Below, in pieces: positions 40,020-49,824 of a DNA stretch of 64,000 bases. The stretch lies in contig AXCJ01000005.1 of assembly GCA_000512675.1 (NCBI GenBank), positions 102,462-166,461 on the forward strand, read 5' to 3'. The notes under the pieces were generated by a model. That model worked only from the letters and a program-made list of their open reading frames with translations, had not been told where the DNA came from and searched no databases. This DNA is from Candidatus Xenolissoclinum pacificiensis L6 (lineage in GTDB: Bacteria > Pseudomonadota > Alphaproteobacteria > Rickettsiales > Anaplasmataceae). The translations under genes were made by a program, and so were the position numbers. Position 1 is the stretch's first letter. Each line of letters begins with the position of its first letter.

Positions 40020-40783
40020 ATGAAAATAAGCTATAAGAAGTATATCAAAAAAACCTCAAGTATTTGTAAGGCTATTTGGTATTAAGGTAGAAAGATTTAG
40101 TAGAATACTCAGAAAAGTACAGCTTATTTGGAAGCAAGGTACTAAAAGGAAGAAGAAGACCGTATAAGTTAAGTATAGGGGGATATGTTATTAGCATTAT
40201 TGCTATACTACCGTAGTTATATTACGCAAGAATTCATAGGATATCTGTTTGGTATTCACGATTCTCAAGTCTGTAGATTCATTAGAAAACTAGAACCTAT
40301 TGTAGCAAGTATCCTACGTATCACAAAAGCAAGAAACTATCTAAGGAAGATATTGAAGTGCTGATAATAGATGCTACGGAACAAGAGATTGAATGTCCTA
40401 AACACAAAGGTAAGCCATATTATTCCAGAAAGAAGAAAGGTAATACGATGAAAACAGAAGTGAGGATTAATGATAAGGGACGTATTGTGCAGGTATCTAA
40501 ATCTTATCCTGGCTCAGTACATGACTTTAAAGTATTCAAACATCAAATTCTTCCTCCACAAGATTCTAAAGTATTGGTAGACTCTGGTTATCATGGTATT
40601 TATAGGGATCATAAAAAGTCGGTATATCCTTATAAAAATACCAAATGTCAGAAGATCACTTCTGTTGTAAAAGATCATAATACCCTTCTAGCCAAAACTC
40701 GTATTAAGGTAGAGAATATCATTCATAATATCCAAACATTCAATATCCTTGCACATAAATATCGTAATCAGAGAAAGATATAA
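40020..40783 (+). pseudogene. IS5-family (DDE_Tnp_4 type) transposase relic
   Basis: A plus-strand transposase broken by at least three frameshifts. It reads VRLFGIKVERFSRILRKVQL (40079-40160), then RPYKLSIGG (40158-40186). Next comes LLALLLYYRSYITQEFIGYL and GIHDSQVCRFIRKLEPIVAS (40185-40330), and finally a 141-codon open piece (40358-40783). That last piece contains the catalytic residues: LIIDATEQEIECPKHKG with the first Asp, SYPGSVHDFKVFK and LVDSGYHGIYRDHK with the second, and KVENIIHNIQTFN with the Glu. The catalytic half is intact, but the HTH half is in other frames, so no full protein is made unless frameshifting occurs. Confidence 0.82.
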
Positions 40784-40975
40784 AATTCAATATCATCGCT
40801 GTTATTGTTAATCTTAATCATGGATTCTAAACAACAGTACCATAACTCACCTCTGTTTCATCATCACAATTTCACAGGAGTTCTATTGTAAAATTACCGT
40901 ACATGTTATTTTGATATCCTATATATTTGCTGTTTTTTTGATCATGCAGGGTGATATCAATTTCTCAGATAGCTA

Positions 40976-41683
40976 TTATTCTCTTTTGCGCTGTATTATG
41001 TAAGAACGGACATAATATACCAATACTACAATTCCTAATATTGAGTATTGTAATGTTTTTGGAAAATGTATTCCTAAACCCCGTAAAATGATGGAAATTG
41101 CAATCACTAATATAAAAATAAACGCCATCACCTTTAATATCATATTTTTATTGATTATCTCAATAATGTGACTGGATAAGAAAATCATGAAAAGAATTGT
41201 AATAGAAAATGCTATGATAATAATATTATTATTATCTGTTATTGCCACGGCCATCAGTATTGAATCCAGAGAGAAGATAATATCTACAAATACAATTTCT
41301 AGTATAACCTTAGCAATATGACCTTTTTTTTTGTATGTAACAATTTTTCTTGTTCTATGGGATGTCTGTTGTTGTGATTTGAACAGTATACATAACTCCT
41401 GAACAGCACGATAAAATAGAAATATTCCTCCTAATAAGAACACTCCTCTAGAGATAGAAACTCCAAATATAGTAGCATTACTATGCACTATCCATGATAT
41501 AAAAATAAGCATTAAAATTCTGGCAAATAATGCCAAACTTAACGCATAAAATGAATACCTGCGATATTTGTTAGGATCAACATCTTTTAATGCAATGGAA
41601 ATAAATACCATATTGTCAATTCCTAAGATAATTTCAAGAATTGTTAAAAGAAATAGATTATATATATCTTGGTATAAAAACAT
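40976..41683 (-). CDS. TerC-family integral membrane protein
   Basis: A 235-residue polytopic protein with seven predicted membrane segments. The family hallmark LLTILEIILGIDNMVFISIAL (about residues 12-32, with Glu and Asp in the first helix) is followed by ARILMLIFISWIV. The repeat-like second half begins ILEIVFVDIIFSLDSILMAVAI, again with Asp in the membrane. TerC proteins have been linked to metal (Mn2+, tellurite) export and metal loading of secreted proteins; the substrate here is unknown. The ATG at 41683 is preferred to the TTG just before it. Convergent with no gene; divergent from the downstream ABC exporter. Confidence 0.88.
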   Translation of the reverse strand: MFLYQDIYNLFLLTILEIILGIDNMVFISIALKDVDPNKYRRYSFYALSLALFARILMLIFISWIVHSNATIFGVSISRGVFLLGGIFLFYRAVQELCILFKSQQQTSHRTRKIVTYKKKGHIAKVILEIVFVDIIFSLDSILMAVAITDNNNIIIIAFSITILFMIFLSSHIIEIINKNMILKVMAFIFILVIAISIILRGLGIHFPKTLQYSILGIVVLVYYVRSYIIQRKRE

Positions 41684-41834
41684 CAATATAAATGATAAAT
41701 AATATAATTTCTAGACTTTGCTCAATGATATCAAGTCCAATAAATACTAAAATACAAGTAAAGAAGAATATACACCCTTCAAGAAATACATTATACTAAA
41801 CAAATGTAAATTATCTATGACACACAAATAATTT

Positions 41835-43577
41835 ATGAGAAATACTTCAATATCGATAATGGCAAGATATATGTGGAATATATCTTCGTTCAAGAATAGA
41901 TCGATTATAATCTTTGCTTTGTTGATGTTATTTCTATCAAAAATTTGTACCACTTATACTCCTTATTTCTTCAAGATGATTATTGATACACTATCTGACG
42001 GACGTAACATGTCTGGTGTTTTTCTGTATATAATCTCATATGGTCTTTTTAAAATTGTTGCTGAGGTCTTTAATCAGTCTAAGGAAATAGCTTTCACTCA
42101 TGCATCCCAGTTTATTACAAGGGCCACATCAACTAGAATGTTTTCTCATATACACTCTTTATCGTTAGATTATCACCTAAAAAAGAAGACAGGTGAATTT
42201 TTAAGAACTATGGATCATGGATTAAAATCTCTAGAAATAATCTTCACTTTTTCATCCATGACGTTATTACCTTCTTTTGTTGAGGCCTTTCTGGTTACTA
42301 TTCTGGTATGTTATATGTATGGATTTTTATATACAACTATAATATGTATCACAATTGTTTTGTATGTATTGTATACCATAATCATTTCAGAATGGAGATC
42401 AGATATAGTATTAAAAACAAAATTAGCTGATAACGCTGTTAACAACCATACTGTAGAAAGTCTTGTCAATTATGAAACAATCAAATATTGTTCGAATGAA
42501 AAGTATGAGGAGAAGAAATACTTTTCTTTATTTGAGAGATACAGTAAATTTTTTGTTCTTGGTAAGAGTAGATTATCAGTCACAAATATAGGACAAGTTA
42601 TGATTATATCAATTGGGATTATGCTTGTTTCTTACTTTGCGGTTCAAGATATTGTAAATGCTAAGTTTTCAATAGGAGATTTAACTTTATTGAATATGTA
42701 TGTATTGCAAGTCTCTTTACCTTTAGGTAATTTTGGTTTTGCATATAAGCAAACAAGAATTGCTCTTCTGGATACGCACCATATGATAAAGATATTTGAT
42801 GAAGTACCAACCGTCAAGGATATTGATAATGCCCAAGAGGTTGCTATAGATGATTATCAAATTCAGTTTCATAATGTATCTTTTTCTTATGATAATGGTA
42901 TAGATATATTAAAAGGTGTAAATTTTGTTATTCCTGGGCAGAAAGTTACAGCTATAGTAGGGGAAACTGGAGCAGGGAAATCTACCATATTTAGATTGAT
43001 ATTTAGATTTTTTGATCCTGTATTAGGTAAAGTCACGGTTGATAAACAGGATTTAACATTATTAAGGTTAAATGATTGGCGTTCGAAAATATCAGTAGTA
43101 TCACAGGATATTACTTTATTTAATGATACTATATATCAGAATATTCTATATGGTAATTTATCTGCATCTTATGAACAGGTGGTCGATGCGACGAAGAAAG
43201 CGAGTCTATATAATTTTGTAAATTCCTTGCCCAAGAAATTCGACACTATAGTTGGTGAACGTGGTTTAAAGATTTCTGGAGGAGAAAAACAACGTTTGGC
43301 AATTGCAAGAGCCATTCTTAAAGATGCACCAATTGTATTATATGATGAACCAACGTCTGCTATAGATTTGGAAACAGAACAGCATTTGCAAGATATGATA
43401 CATTCTAATTCAAGTGATAAAACTTCGATAATAATTGCTCATCGTTTATCTACGATTACTAATGCAGATAAGATCATAGTAATGAAAGGAGGGCAAGTAA
43501 TTGAAGAGGGTACTCATGAAGAATTGTTGAATAATAAATTGCAATACTATAAAATGTATATGTCATCTCAAAAATAA
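41835..43577 (+). CDS. ABC exporter of the Atm1/HMT1 type (half-transporter)
   Basis: Homodimeric ABC exporter of 580 residues with six membrane helices (about 20-310) and a C-terminal ATPase. The membrane domain has the Atm1-type segment HIHSLSLDYHLKKKTGEFLRTMDHG. The ATPase shows Walker A GETGAGKST (about residue 378), Q-loop VSQDITLFNDTIYQNI, signature KISGGEKQRLAIARAIL, Walker B IVLYDEPTSAID and H-loop IIAHRLST. Alphaproteobacterial homologues of mitochondrial Atm1 export glutathione-linked sulfur or metal compounds needed for iron-sulfur cluster biology. The substrate is inferred from the family. Confidence 0.92.
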   Translation: MRNTSISIMARYMWNISSFKNRSIIIFALLMLFLSKICTTYTPYFFKMIIDTLSDGRNMSGVFLYIISYGLFKIVAEVFNQSKEIAFTHASQFITRATSTRMFSHIHSLSLDYHLKKKTGEFLRTMDHGLKSLEIIFTFSSMTLLPSFVEAFLVTILVCYMYGFLYTTIICITIVLYVLYTIIISEWRSDIVLKTKLADNAVNNHTVESLVNYETIKYCSNEKYEEKKYFSLFERYSKFFVLGKSRLSVTNIGQVMIISIGIMLVSYFAVQDIVNAKFSIGDLTLLNMYVLQVSLPLGNFGFAYKQTRIALLDTHHMIKIFDEVPTVKDIDNAQEVAIDDYQIQFHNVSFSYDNGIDILKGVNFVIPGQKVTAIVGETGAGKSTIFRLIFRFFDPVLGKVTVDKQDLTLLRLNDWRSKISVVSQDITLFNDTIYQNILYGNLSASYEQVVDATKKASLYNFVNSLPKKFDTIVGERGLKISGGEKQRLAIARAILKDAPIVLYDEPTSAIDLETEQHLQDMIHSNSSDKTSIIIAHRLSTITNADKIIVMKGGQVIEEGTHEELLNNKLQYYKMYMSSQK

Positions 43578-43611
43578 GGGATGAACAGTTATTAGCGGGG
43601 TGTTCACAATC

Positions 43612-43628
43612 AACAGGTACTACCTGTT
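43612..43628. terminator. Palindrome after the ABC exporter, possible terminator
   Basis: AACAGGTA and its inverse TACCTGTT surround a single base, 35 bases beyond the stop codon. It has no T-run, so it is only a candidate. Confidence 0.3.
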
Positions 43629-43839
43629 AGAGAAATCATAAATGTTATGAATAAATATAAATGTAGTTTTGTACGTGTTTTCTTTTGAGTGCTCATTGTT
43701 ATTTCCCTTTTTTGACTAGATATTTAAGCATACTATAATCACATATTACTATATTGGTTTCTAGAATTTCATTTTTTTGTAGCACTATCCTGCACCATGC
43801 ATGACTTCATATCCTAGTTGGAATCTTATATACATACTT

Positions 43840-44040
43840 GTGCCATTTCCCATAATACTTAGACATATCTTTCCATGCCTATAGTATATAATATTGCGTA
43901 TTATTTTTGATCATGAATAATCATTGGAGGAATTTCTTTGCATCTATAACTGGTTTATGATTGATATAATTTCATCAAATTTTTCGATATTATAATCTTC
44001 TATCTATCGTGGGTTCCCTGTTGTTTATTGACAGTGAAAA
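43840..44040 (-). mobile_element. Fragment of an IS5-family element
   Basis: The block TATAATCTTCTATC and its surroundings, ending in TATTGACAGTG (44030-44038), match the terminal 200 bases of relic B (TATAATCTTCTATCCATC through TTAACAGTGCC) with many changes. This is the transposase N-terminal end plus one terminal repeat. The rest of the element is missing. Confidence 0.55.
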
Positions 44041-44310
44041 AATAATTCTTATTCAATGGGTTTATTTGTATTGGTTTACAACCAATATATGATTCTGTAA
44101 ATCATTATTCTCATAGATAATATTTAAAACCCTTGTCGTTCACTCTGATTTCTGTTTTGATAGTATGATTTTGTGTATTTTATCAAATATCTGTATCTAT
44201 TTTGGACAATACTTATAGAAAAATTACTAAATTGTTTATTATAAGGGTAATTTAGTGAGAAGAAGTAACTGATATGCAAGAGAATGAATACTAAGTATTA
44301 ATTATATTAA

Positions 44311-44334
44311 TGGATAGATGGATAGATGGATAGA
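44311..44334. repeat. Three tandem copies of an 8-bp unit
   Basis: TGGATAGA is repeated exactly three times. It lies between the 12-base inverted repeats at 44243 and 44557. It is a candidate site of length variation between strains. Confidence 0.8.
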
Positions 44335-44801
44335 CAATAATATATCTGATTTAATAATAAATTTGTTAGGTGTATTTACTGTTGATTTTGTAATGACAGA
44401 GATTTTCTTATAGGAAGTTGAGATGCTTTTTATGAGATGAATTTAATGAATCTTAGTGGTAGAGGATAATAAAAGGGTGTATGAAGCAATAACTTATATG
44501 TGTTTTCTTCGTTTATTATAAGATTTATATTAAATATTAGGTTACTCACATTATACAAATTACCCTTATTATATAAGGGGGATAACTTTCTTTTGATAAT
44601 TTTAATGATATATGGTATAAAAAACAATTTTAGATGTATTTATCCGCTATTCTACAATCTATTGTATAGGTAATAATACTTGTGATTAATATATATTTAA
44701 TTATCTGGAATTAGATATTTTAATATTAGAAATAGTATATACTATATTTTTATTTATAGTGATACAACTACTATTATTTGTTATTATTCCTTATATAAAC
44801 T

Positions 44802-45806
44802 ATGCAAGCAAATCCTATTTTACGTTCTATTCTGAATGATATAAAGATGAAGCATGATATACATTATGACGATATTGATCTTACGACTTCAGAAGGAATG
44901 GAGAAATATATCACAACTATTAATACGTATAGATTGGAAAAATTAGAAGAAAATCTTCCTGGTTATTCTATTGGATCAGATATATATCCAGTGACTGATA
45001 TGGAGAAGAGTTTTTTTATTATTGATTTTTTGTCTGAGGATGTTGGATCGAATTGTGAATCTATGTCATCACATATTGTAGATAAGGTAAAAGATTTTAA
45101 TACTTCTCTTTATCAAGATAATTTAAATATATTCGAAGAACAACAGGTGACTGATTTAGCAGAGATAAATGTGAATTATACTTCGGAGGATTGTCTTGAT
45201 TTTCAAAGATTTTATATCGCAGCAGATAGTAATTATACTATTTTTTCCATGGAAAATGTGCTTAGTGATTTAGTTACGTACTATGGTAGTAGTTTAGAAA
45301 TACCTACTTTACAAGAAGTATATCCTCAGGAATATTTTCGGAATAGCATACAAAATACACATACATTATCTGTATTATATGATATAGTAGATTTATTTCC
45401 AATAACTGATCCAGATTTACCTCTTGATACTCATTTAGCAATTAATCGAGTAAACAACTTGCTAGAACACATGGAATATTCAGGAGTAGAGTATATTAAT
45501 AGTTTTTCACCTGCAACAAAGATGCAGGTATGTGACTTATTTTCAGGACGTAATGGGAATAATTTACTAGATGGTGTTTCTAGGTTTTTGACACAAGGAT
45601 TAGAAGGACTATCATATTGTATACAACATTCGGAAAACGAATCATTAGTAACATGTGGTACTTCTAGAGCACTTAACCAACTTGATTATATTTGTACACA
45701 AAGAGCTGTATTATCACTATTAGCAGATGAAGCGGATTATGTTAAGGATGTATTTTTAGAAATGCATGACTACTATAGCAGTCTTGGAGAGAATATCGTG
45801 TTTTAA
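44802..45806 (+). CDS. Hypothetical acidic protein
   Basis: A 334-residue soluble protein, strongly acidic (many Asp/Glu, few Lys/Arg) and rich in Ser, Asn and Tyr. It has no signal peptide, membrane segment or recognised domain. The N-terminus (LRSILNDIKMKHDIHYDDID) is probably helical. The second half contains DTHLAINRVNNLLEHMEY and a run of cysteines (for example LSYCIQHSENESLVTCG). It is monocistronic with a hairpin downstream. Composition and isolation would fit a secreted effector, but no secretion signal or host-like domain is seen, so I leave it unassigned. Confidence 0.8.
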   Translation: MQANPILRSILNDIKMKHDIHYDDIDLTTSEGMEKYITTINTYRLEKLEENLPGYSIGSDIYPVTDMEKSFFIIDFLSEDVGSNCESMSSHIVDKVKDFNTSLYQDNLNIFEEQQVTDLAEINVNYTSEDCLDFQRFYIAADSNYTIFSMENVLSDLVTYYGSSLEIPTLQEVYPQEYFRNSIQNTHTLSVLYDIVDLFPITDPDLPLDTHLAINRVNNLLEHMEYSGVEYINSFSPATKMQVCDLFSGRNGNNLLDGVSRFLTQGLEGLSYCIQHSENESLVTCGTSRALNQLDYICTQRAVLSLLADEADYVKDVFLEMHDYYSSLGENIVF

Positions 45807-45820
45807 CATTCTAAAATAGA

Positions 45821-45854
45821 AATGCTGGTATCTATATATGAGATCACCAGCATT
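45821..45854. terminator. Hairpin after the acidic protein gene
   Basis: AATGCTGGT pairs with ACCAGCATT, and the stem extends by ATCT/AGAT with one bulged base, closing a 7-base loop. It begins 15 bases after the stop codon. The following sequence is not T-rich, so it is a probable but not certain terminator. Confidence 0.5.
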
Positions 45855-46691
45855 ATGGTAATGATGTGTCTTATAATGGTGATTATATCTATTGCGTAAG
45901 ATATAAGTTATTAATAAGATTATTTTTAAGGTGTATGTTAGTATAAATATAATACATGTTTTGGTATGTATTGCTATCTAATGGAGTATTAAGAAGGGTA
46001 CCATGTTGTTGATATTTCTCTCCAATGATCAAAGAAATTACTCGCTGTACTTACACTTAATTAATTATTTTTCTTTTCAACATTCATATGGTTATACTAC
46101 TAAAAATATACCTTTGTGAACGGTGTATGTCAGAATGTTGTTATTCTAGAGGATATGATAGTTGTATATGTTGTTCATTATTTGTATCGATTGTAAATAG
46201 TATTAAATATCCTTTGTAGTAAATGTGTTTGTTTTTGATTGAATATTATGTTTATATTTTGCAACAAAGTTCATAGAACACTTGGATTGTTTGTATCTAT
46301 ATTATTGTTATAATAAATATTTATGTTATTTATTACTGGTTTGCTTTATCATTTTTGTATTAAAGGATATTTTATGTTCTCTTCAGATTTTTAGTTTTTG
46401 CAATACTGTTTAATTTAGTATCTGTATTAGGTTGTTATTAACCTAATATTTTATTGTTATTTTCTTGATACTACTTTATTGTTTTGACAAGATCACCATT
46501 AAGTTTTTATCTACTATTTTGCGCATAGTATTTAAATACATTATCATATTTCTGCATTCACAGAATTTCGGTTTATTTTATTAGGTATATAGACAATATA
46601 TATTTTTGCTATTTAAAATAAGTCAAAAATTTGTTCATATAGAAAAAACTATATTGTATATCATAACATATAGGAATAATAACAAATAATT
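45855..46691. other. Intergenic region upstream of the aroA 3' end
   Basis: About 840 AT-rich bases between the hairpin and the end of aroA. I see no gene, RNA or repeat. The region has short stop-dense frames in all readings. Confidence 0.4.
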
Positions 46692-48041
46692 TTATATGTT
46701 ATTATCACACATCATTATTATTTGTTTTAAATATTCTTGAGCATCATTTTTAGCATGTTCTATCCTAATCTCAGTTGTTGAAAGCAGGCTAAGTATGAAG
46801 AAGCAAATGCTCAAACGATATTCATGATGTGCATTTAAACTAATCGGTGCGCCATTAGTATCTATTACAGAACCTTTTCCTGTGATTCTTATTATGCTGT
46901 TTTTAGTATCAATCTCGGTAATGATATTCAGTTTGTTGAGTTCTTTTATCATTGTGATAGCGGTTTTGCTATTGATGATATTTCCTGCATTATGTATTGT
47001 GGTCATCCCATCTGCTAAACTGCATATCAGGATAATTAGTGGGTAATCTTCTATAACAACTTCCTTGATTTCGTGATCTTCAATTGTAGTAGGTATAATA
47101 TTACTACTTTTACATATCATGACACCTGTTTCCTCATGGTTATGAGGATTTTTATCTATCTCTATGGCAATATCAATATGCATTTTTTGCAAAATTTTCA
47201 TTGCTTTAATTCTATGTTGATTCAAACATATATTTTGAGCTGATAGACAACTATTTTTTAGAAATGCAGCAATTATAACGAACAGCATAGCTAACGATGG
47301 ATCATTGGGTATATTGAGTATTTCAGGGTTATCAAAAGGTTTTTTACCTATAATTTTTGTACGTATATAACCTTCAGTATTTTCGATTGTTATGCTAGCA
47401 TTTAAGTACTGCAGGAGAATTTCCATGTGATCTCGACTAAAAGTACCTTTTTCGAGTATGGTGCTTGTTCCCTCTTGATTTATTGCGTACAACAATAAAG
47501 ATGTTTTTATGCGTGATGAGGATAATTCTAGGTGATAATCAATTATAGGTTGTAGTTGAGTATTATTTTTATTTAGTATTGCAAATGGTAGTGTAGTATC
47601 GGAAAATCTTACATTTGCAAGGGATAGTATACTCATAATATTAACCAAGGAACGACCGCATATATTATTATCGCTTGAAAAATAAGAATTTATTGGTAAT
47701 GCTGACATTACACTGGATAATATGTGTGCTGCTGTTATTGAACACCCTATATTAATAGTATTTCGTCGTGGTCTTCTGATGATACGTTCTATTGACATAC
47801 CCTGTATTTTATAATTATTGGTTACTCCTACTCTTGTTATGGATACTCCAATATTTTTTAACGCAGATACCATGGCCAGTACATTATTACACTCTGATAA
47901 ATTATTAATGATAAGATTACCATTAATCAGGGATGCAATAATCAAGACCCGATAAGAGACCGACGCATCACTCTTAACATTGACGATAGTATTTATCGTG
48001 CGATGTCTAATATTTTTCACTAAAACAATATTTGAAGGCAT
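46692..48041 (-). CDS. aroA: AroA-like protein (EPSP synthase fold) with degenerate active site
   Basis: EPSP synthase joins shikimate-3-phosphate and phosphoenolpyruvate in the shikimate pathway. This 449-residue protein aligns along its whole length with class II AroA: SSSRIKTSLLLYA, FSRDHMEILLQ, NIPNDPSLAMLFVI and IEDYPLIILICSLADGMTTI. Defining residues have changed, however. The essential Lys of P-G-x-K-S-I-S is Ala26 (KSDASVSYR). The N-A-G-T-x-x-R loop reads CSITAAH (100-106). The D-E-Y-P acidic pair is swapped (Glu331-Asp332). L-R-V-K-E-S-D-R is replaced by NIINSKTA (354-361), and D-H-R-I-A is EYRLS (407-411). The frame is intact. It is either inactive or repurposed. Confidence 0.82.
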   Translation of the reverse strand: MPSNIVLVKNIRHRTINTIVNVKSDASVSYRVLIIASLINGNLIINNLSECNNVLAMVSALKNIGVSITRVGVTNNYKIQGMSIERIIRRPRRNTINIGCSITAAHILSSVMSALPINSYFSSDNNICGRSLVNIMSILSLANVRFSDTTLPFAILNKNNTQLQPIIDYHLELSSSRIKTSLLLYAINQEGTSTILEKGTFSRDHMEILLQYLNASITIENTEGYIRTKIIGKKPFDNPEILNIPNDPSLAMLFVIIAAFLKNSCLSAQNICLNQHRIKAMKILQKMHIDIAIEIDKNPHNHEETGVMICKSSNIIPTTIEDHEIKEVVIEDYPLIILICSLADGMTTIHNAGNIINSKTAITMIKELNKLNIITEIDTKNSIIRITGKGSVIDTNGAPISLNAHHEYRLSICFFILSLLSTTEIRIEHAKNDAQEYLKQIIMMCDNNI

Positions 48042-48203
48042 ATCTTTTACAGATGAAATATTATATAATTAGTATACTAAATGTGAGCCATATAGCAACT
48101 AAAAATCAACTTTATTTTTTTACTGTCGTAAAAGTAGATAATAATACAAAATATGTAAGAGTATTGTTAATCTTGTTTACTATTTTTAGTTATAGTAGAA
48201 TGT

Positions 48204-48647
48204 TTATATGTGTTTCTTTATTATCCAAAATGTTTTATGGTTAATACGTTGATTTTCTATTAAGATATCAAGAGATACCTCATCATTATATTTTTTGACT
48301 GTTTCCATAACACTTGTTTCCAGTGCAATGATTTGGCCGTAAGTAGAAACCATATCAGCAATAATATCATTATAATCTTGAAAATTTTGTGCATCTGGAA
48401 TTTTTTTCTGATTCCATATATCTTGTAAGGTAAAATGTATCTCACCATCCAGCATAGAAATTCTTTCTGCAACGTTATCAATCATTTCCAATGTTTGTTT
48501 ATATGCATCTTCAAATAGTTGATGTAAAGAAATGAAGCTAATTCCACGAATTATCCAATGGTAATAATGACATTTAATATATAAAATATGATAATCAACT
48601 ATTAGATTATTCATTTGATTTATTAACTCTTTATTTTTATTGTTCAT
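48204..48647 (-). CDS. dps: Dps/ferritin-like DNA-protecting protein
   Basis: Dps dodecamers oxidise and store iron, using peroxide, and protect DNA. The 147-residue protein shows the intersubunit ferroxidase residues in YHWIIRGISFISLHQLFEDAY (His, then His, with FED acidic) followed by MIDNVAERISMLDG (Asp and Glu). A four-helix pattern continues to the end. It is somewhat shorter than E. coli Dps and lacks its Lys-rich N-terminal tail, so DNA binding may be weak. Monocistronic; its end lies beyond 150 bases of non-coding sequence from aroA. Confidence 0.9.
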   Translation of the reverse strand: MNNKNKELINQMNNLIVDYHILYIKCHYYHWIIRGISFISLHQLFEDAYKQTLEMIDNVAERISMLDGEIHFTLQDIWNQKKIPDAQNFQDYNDIIADMVSTYGQIIALETSVMETVKKYNDEVSLDILIENQRINHKTFWIIKKHI

Positions 48648-49192
48648 ACCTACTACACAAATCAGATTTTATCAATCAACATATATTGAGTTTACATAAA
48701 CTGATTAATTATACAAGAGTCAACATATAATTAAATTATTTAGTAGTATTAGTAAAGCATATTATTTTAAGATAAATGTTTTTCATTTTAGAATAATCGA
48801 TCTTGAATAAGCGTCTATTTACAGGTTACTCTAGGTGATTGTATGTGTTGTAAGTTCTACAATCAACTGGTTGAAGTTGATTATTACGAATAGTTTAGAT
48901 GAGTAAGGCATGCATCATATATGTAATATTACAGAATAAAGAATTAATTGAGTAATTTTAATAGTAATAAATTTTTAGTGAATTTTACGTATATATCATG
49001 ATATATACGTCTTATATGATCAAATTTTGAGTTGGAATCGCTTGTAAATTCAATTAATAAAATATAAATAATATATGATTCTAATTGAACATGCAGTGTA
49101 TGCCTATGTGGTTTCACATATAATGATTACAGCAAGCATTGTACTATGATACAATTCTGATATCTCACTATTGATAAGAATATTATAAGCAA
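48648..49192. other. Intergenic region upstream of dps, with a 24-bp palindrome
   Basis: About 545 bases without a gene. A perfect 24-base palindrome occupies 48987-49010 (ACGTATATATCA and its complement). It is in the shared upstream region of divergent dps and the 166-residue unknown gene, so an operator role is conceivable. Confidence 0.45.
48987..49010. promoter_or_regulatory. Perfect 24-bp palindrome between divergent genes
   Basis: The left half ACGTATATATCA is followed directly by its reverse complement. It lies about 180 bases before the unknown gene at 49193 and 340 bases upstream of dps. A dimeric regulator site or a cruciform/terminator are both possible. The AT-richness of the window makes chance less unlikely than the length suggests. 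Confidence 0.35.
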
Positions 49193-49693
49193 ATGCAAGT
49201 AAAACTATTTTCTCATGAGCATCACTCTCGTATACCGGAAACAGTATGCGATTTTCAAACTATGCAATATCAATTATATGGTATACTAAATATTGAAGAA
49301 AAATATTACATCTTGATTTCAATAGCTCAGTTGCAGAGCTATATAATAAGTAAATGTCAACAACATGAGATTAGTCAAAAATTCATTGATCACATATTAA
49401 CCTTTGTTAGGTTAAAGGCATATTATTCAGAATATGCAATAAAATCATCGCAATATATGCATATGTTATTTCCTGTATTTACAATTATTGCACAGAATAT
49501 ACAAACAAAATCTACAATGTTTTTTTACCCAATAAACACAGAGCATGAGGTATTTGTTCAGTTGCAGGAATCATATCCAGAATTTAATTATATAAAGGAA
49601 CATGAGTATTGCATTATATCATATAAAGAATTGGAATATATTGTAATTCGAATACATCATAAAATATATCTTGCTAAGATGGGAGTATCTTAG
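49193..49693 (+). CDS. Hypothetical protein
   Basis: A 166-residue ATG-started frame with coherent composition: His/Gln/Tyr-rich, mostly helical in the middle (YYILISIAQLQSYIISKCQQ) and a terminal segment rich in aromatic residues. No membrane segment, signal peptide or known motif is seen. It lies immediately before a dead IS element. I assign no function. Confidence 0.6.
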   Translation: MQVKLFSHEHHSRIPETVCDFQTMQYQLYGILNIEEKYYILISIAQLQSYIISKCQQHEISQKFIDHILTFVRLKAYYSEYAIKSSQYMHMLFPVFTIIAQNIQTKSTMFFYPINTEHEVFVQLQESYPEFNYIKEHEYCIISYKELEYIVIRIHHKIYLAKMGVS

Positions 49694-49824
49694 GATTATT
49701 GTGAAAGTTAAAGAATTTTGTTTGGGTTTTTCAGGTTGGTGTATATACACGTTATGGACAATACAAGATTGTATTTGAGAAGAGAATATAACGAGTATAA
49801 TCCTTGGAACATTGATATAGGTAG

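Larger units (their letters stand above)
43578..44801. other. Non-coding gap with IS remnant, inverted repeats and a tandem repeat
   Basis: About 1.2 kb without a gene. It contains a 17-base palindrome just after the ABC exporter (43612-43628) and a degraded IS5-type fragment (about 43840-44040). It also has inverted repeats at 44243-44254 and 44557-44568, three perfect copies of an 8-base unit, and a short hairpin at 44563-44579 (7-bp stem). The tail upstream of 44802 is very AT-rich. Confidence 0.5.

Noticed and set aside
48032..48244. 70-codon plus-strand frame between aroA and dps
   Set aside because: It overlaps the ends of both convergent-strand genes and is Ile/Tyr/Phe-rich; probably chance.
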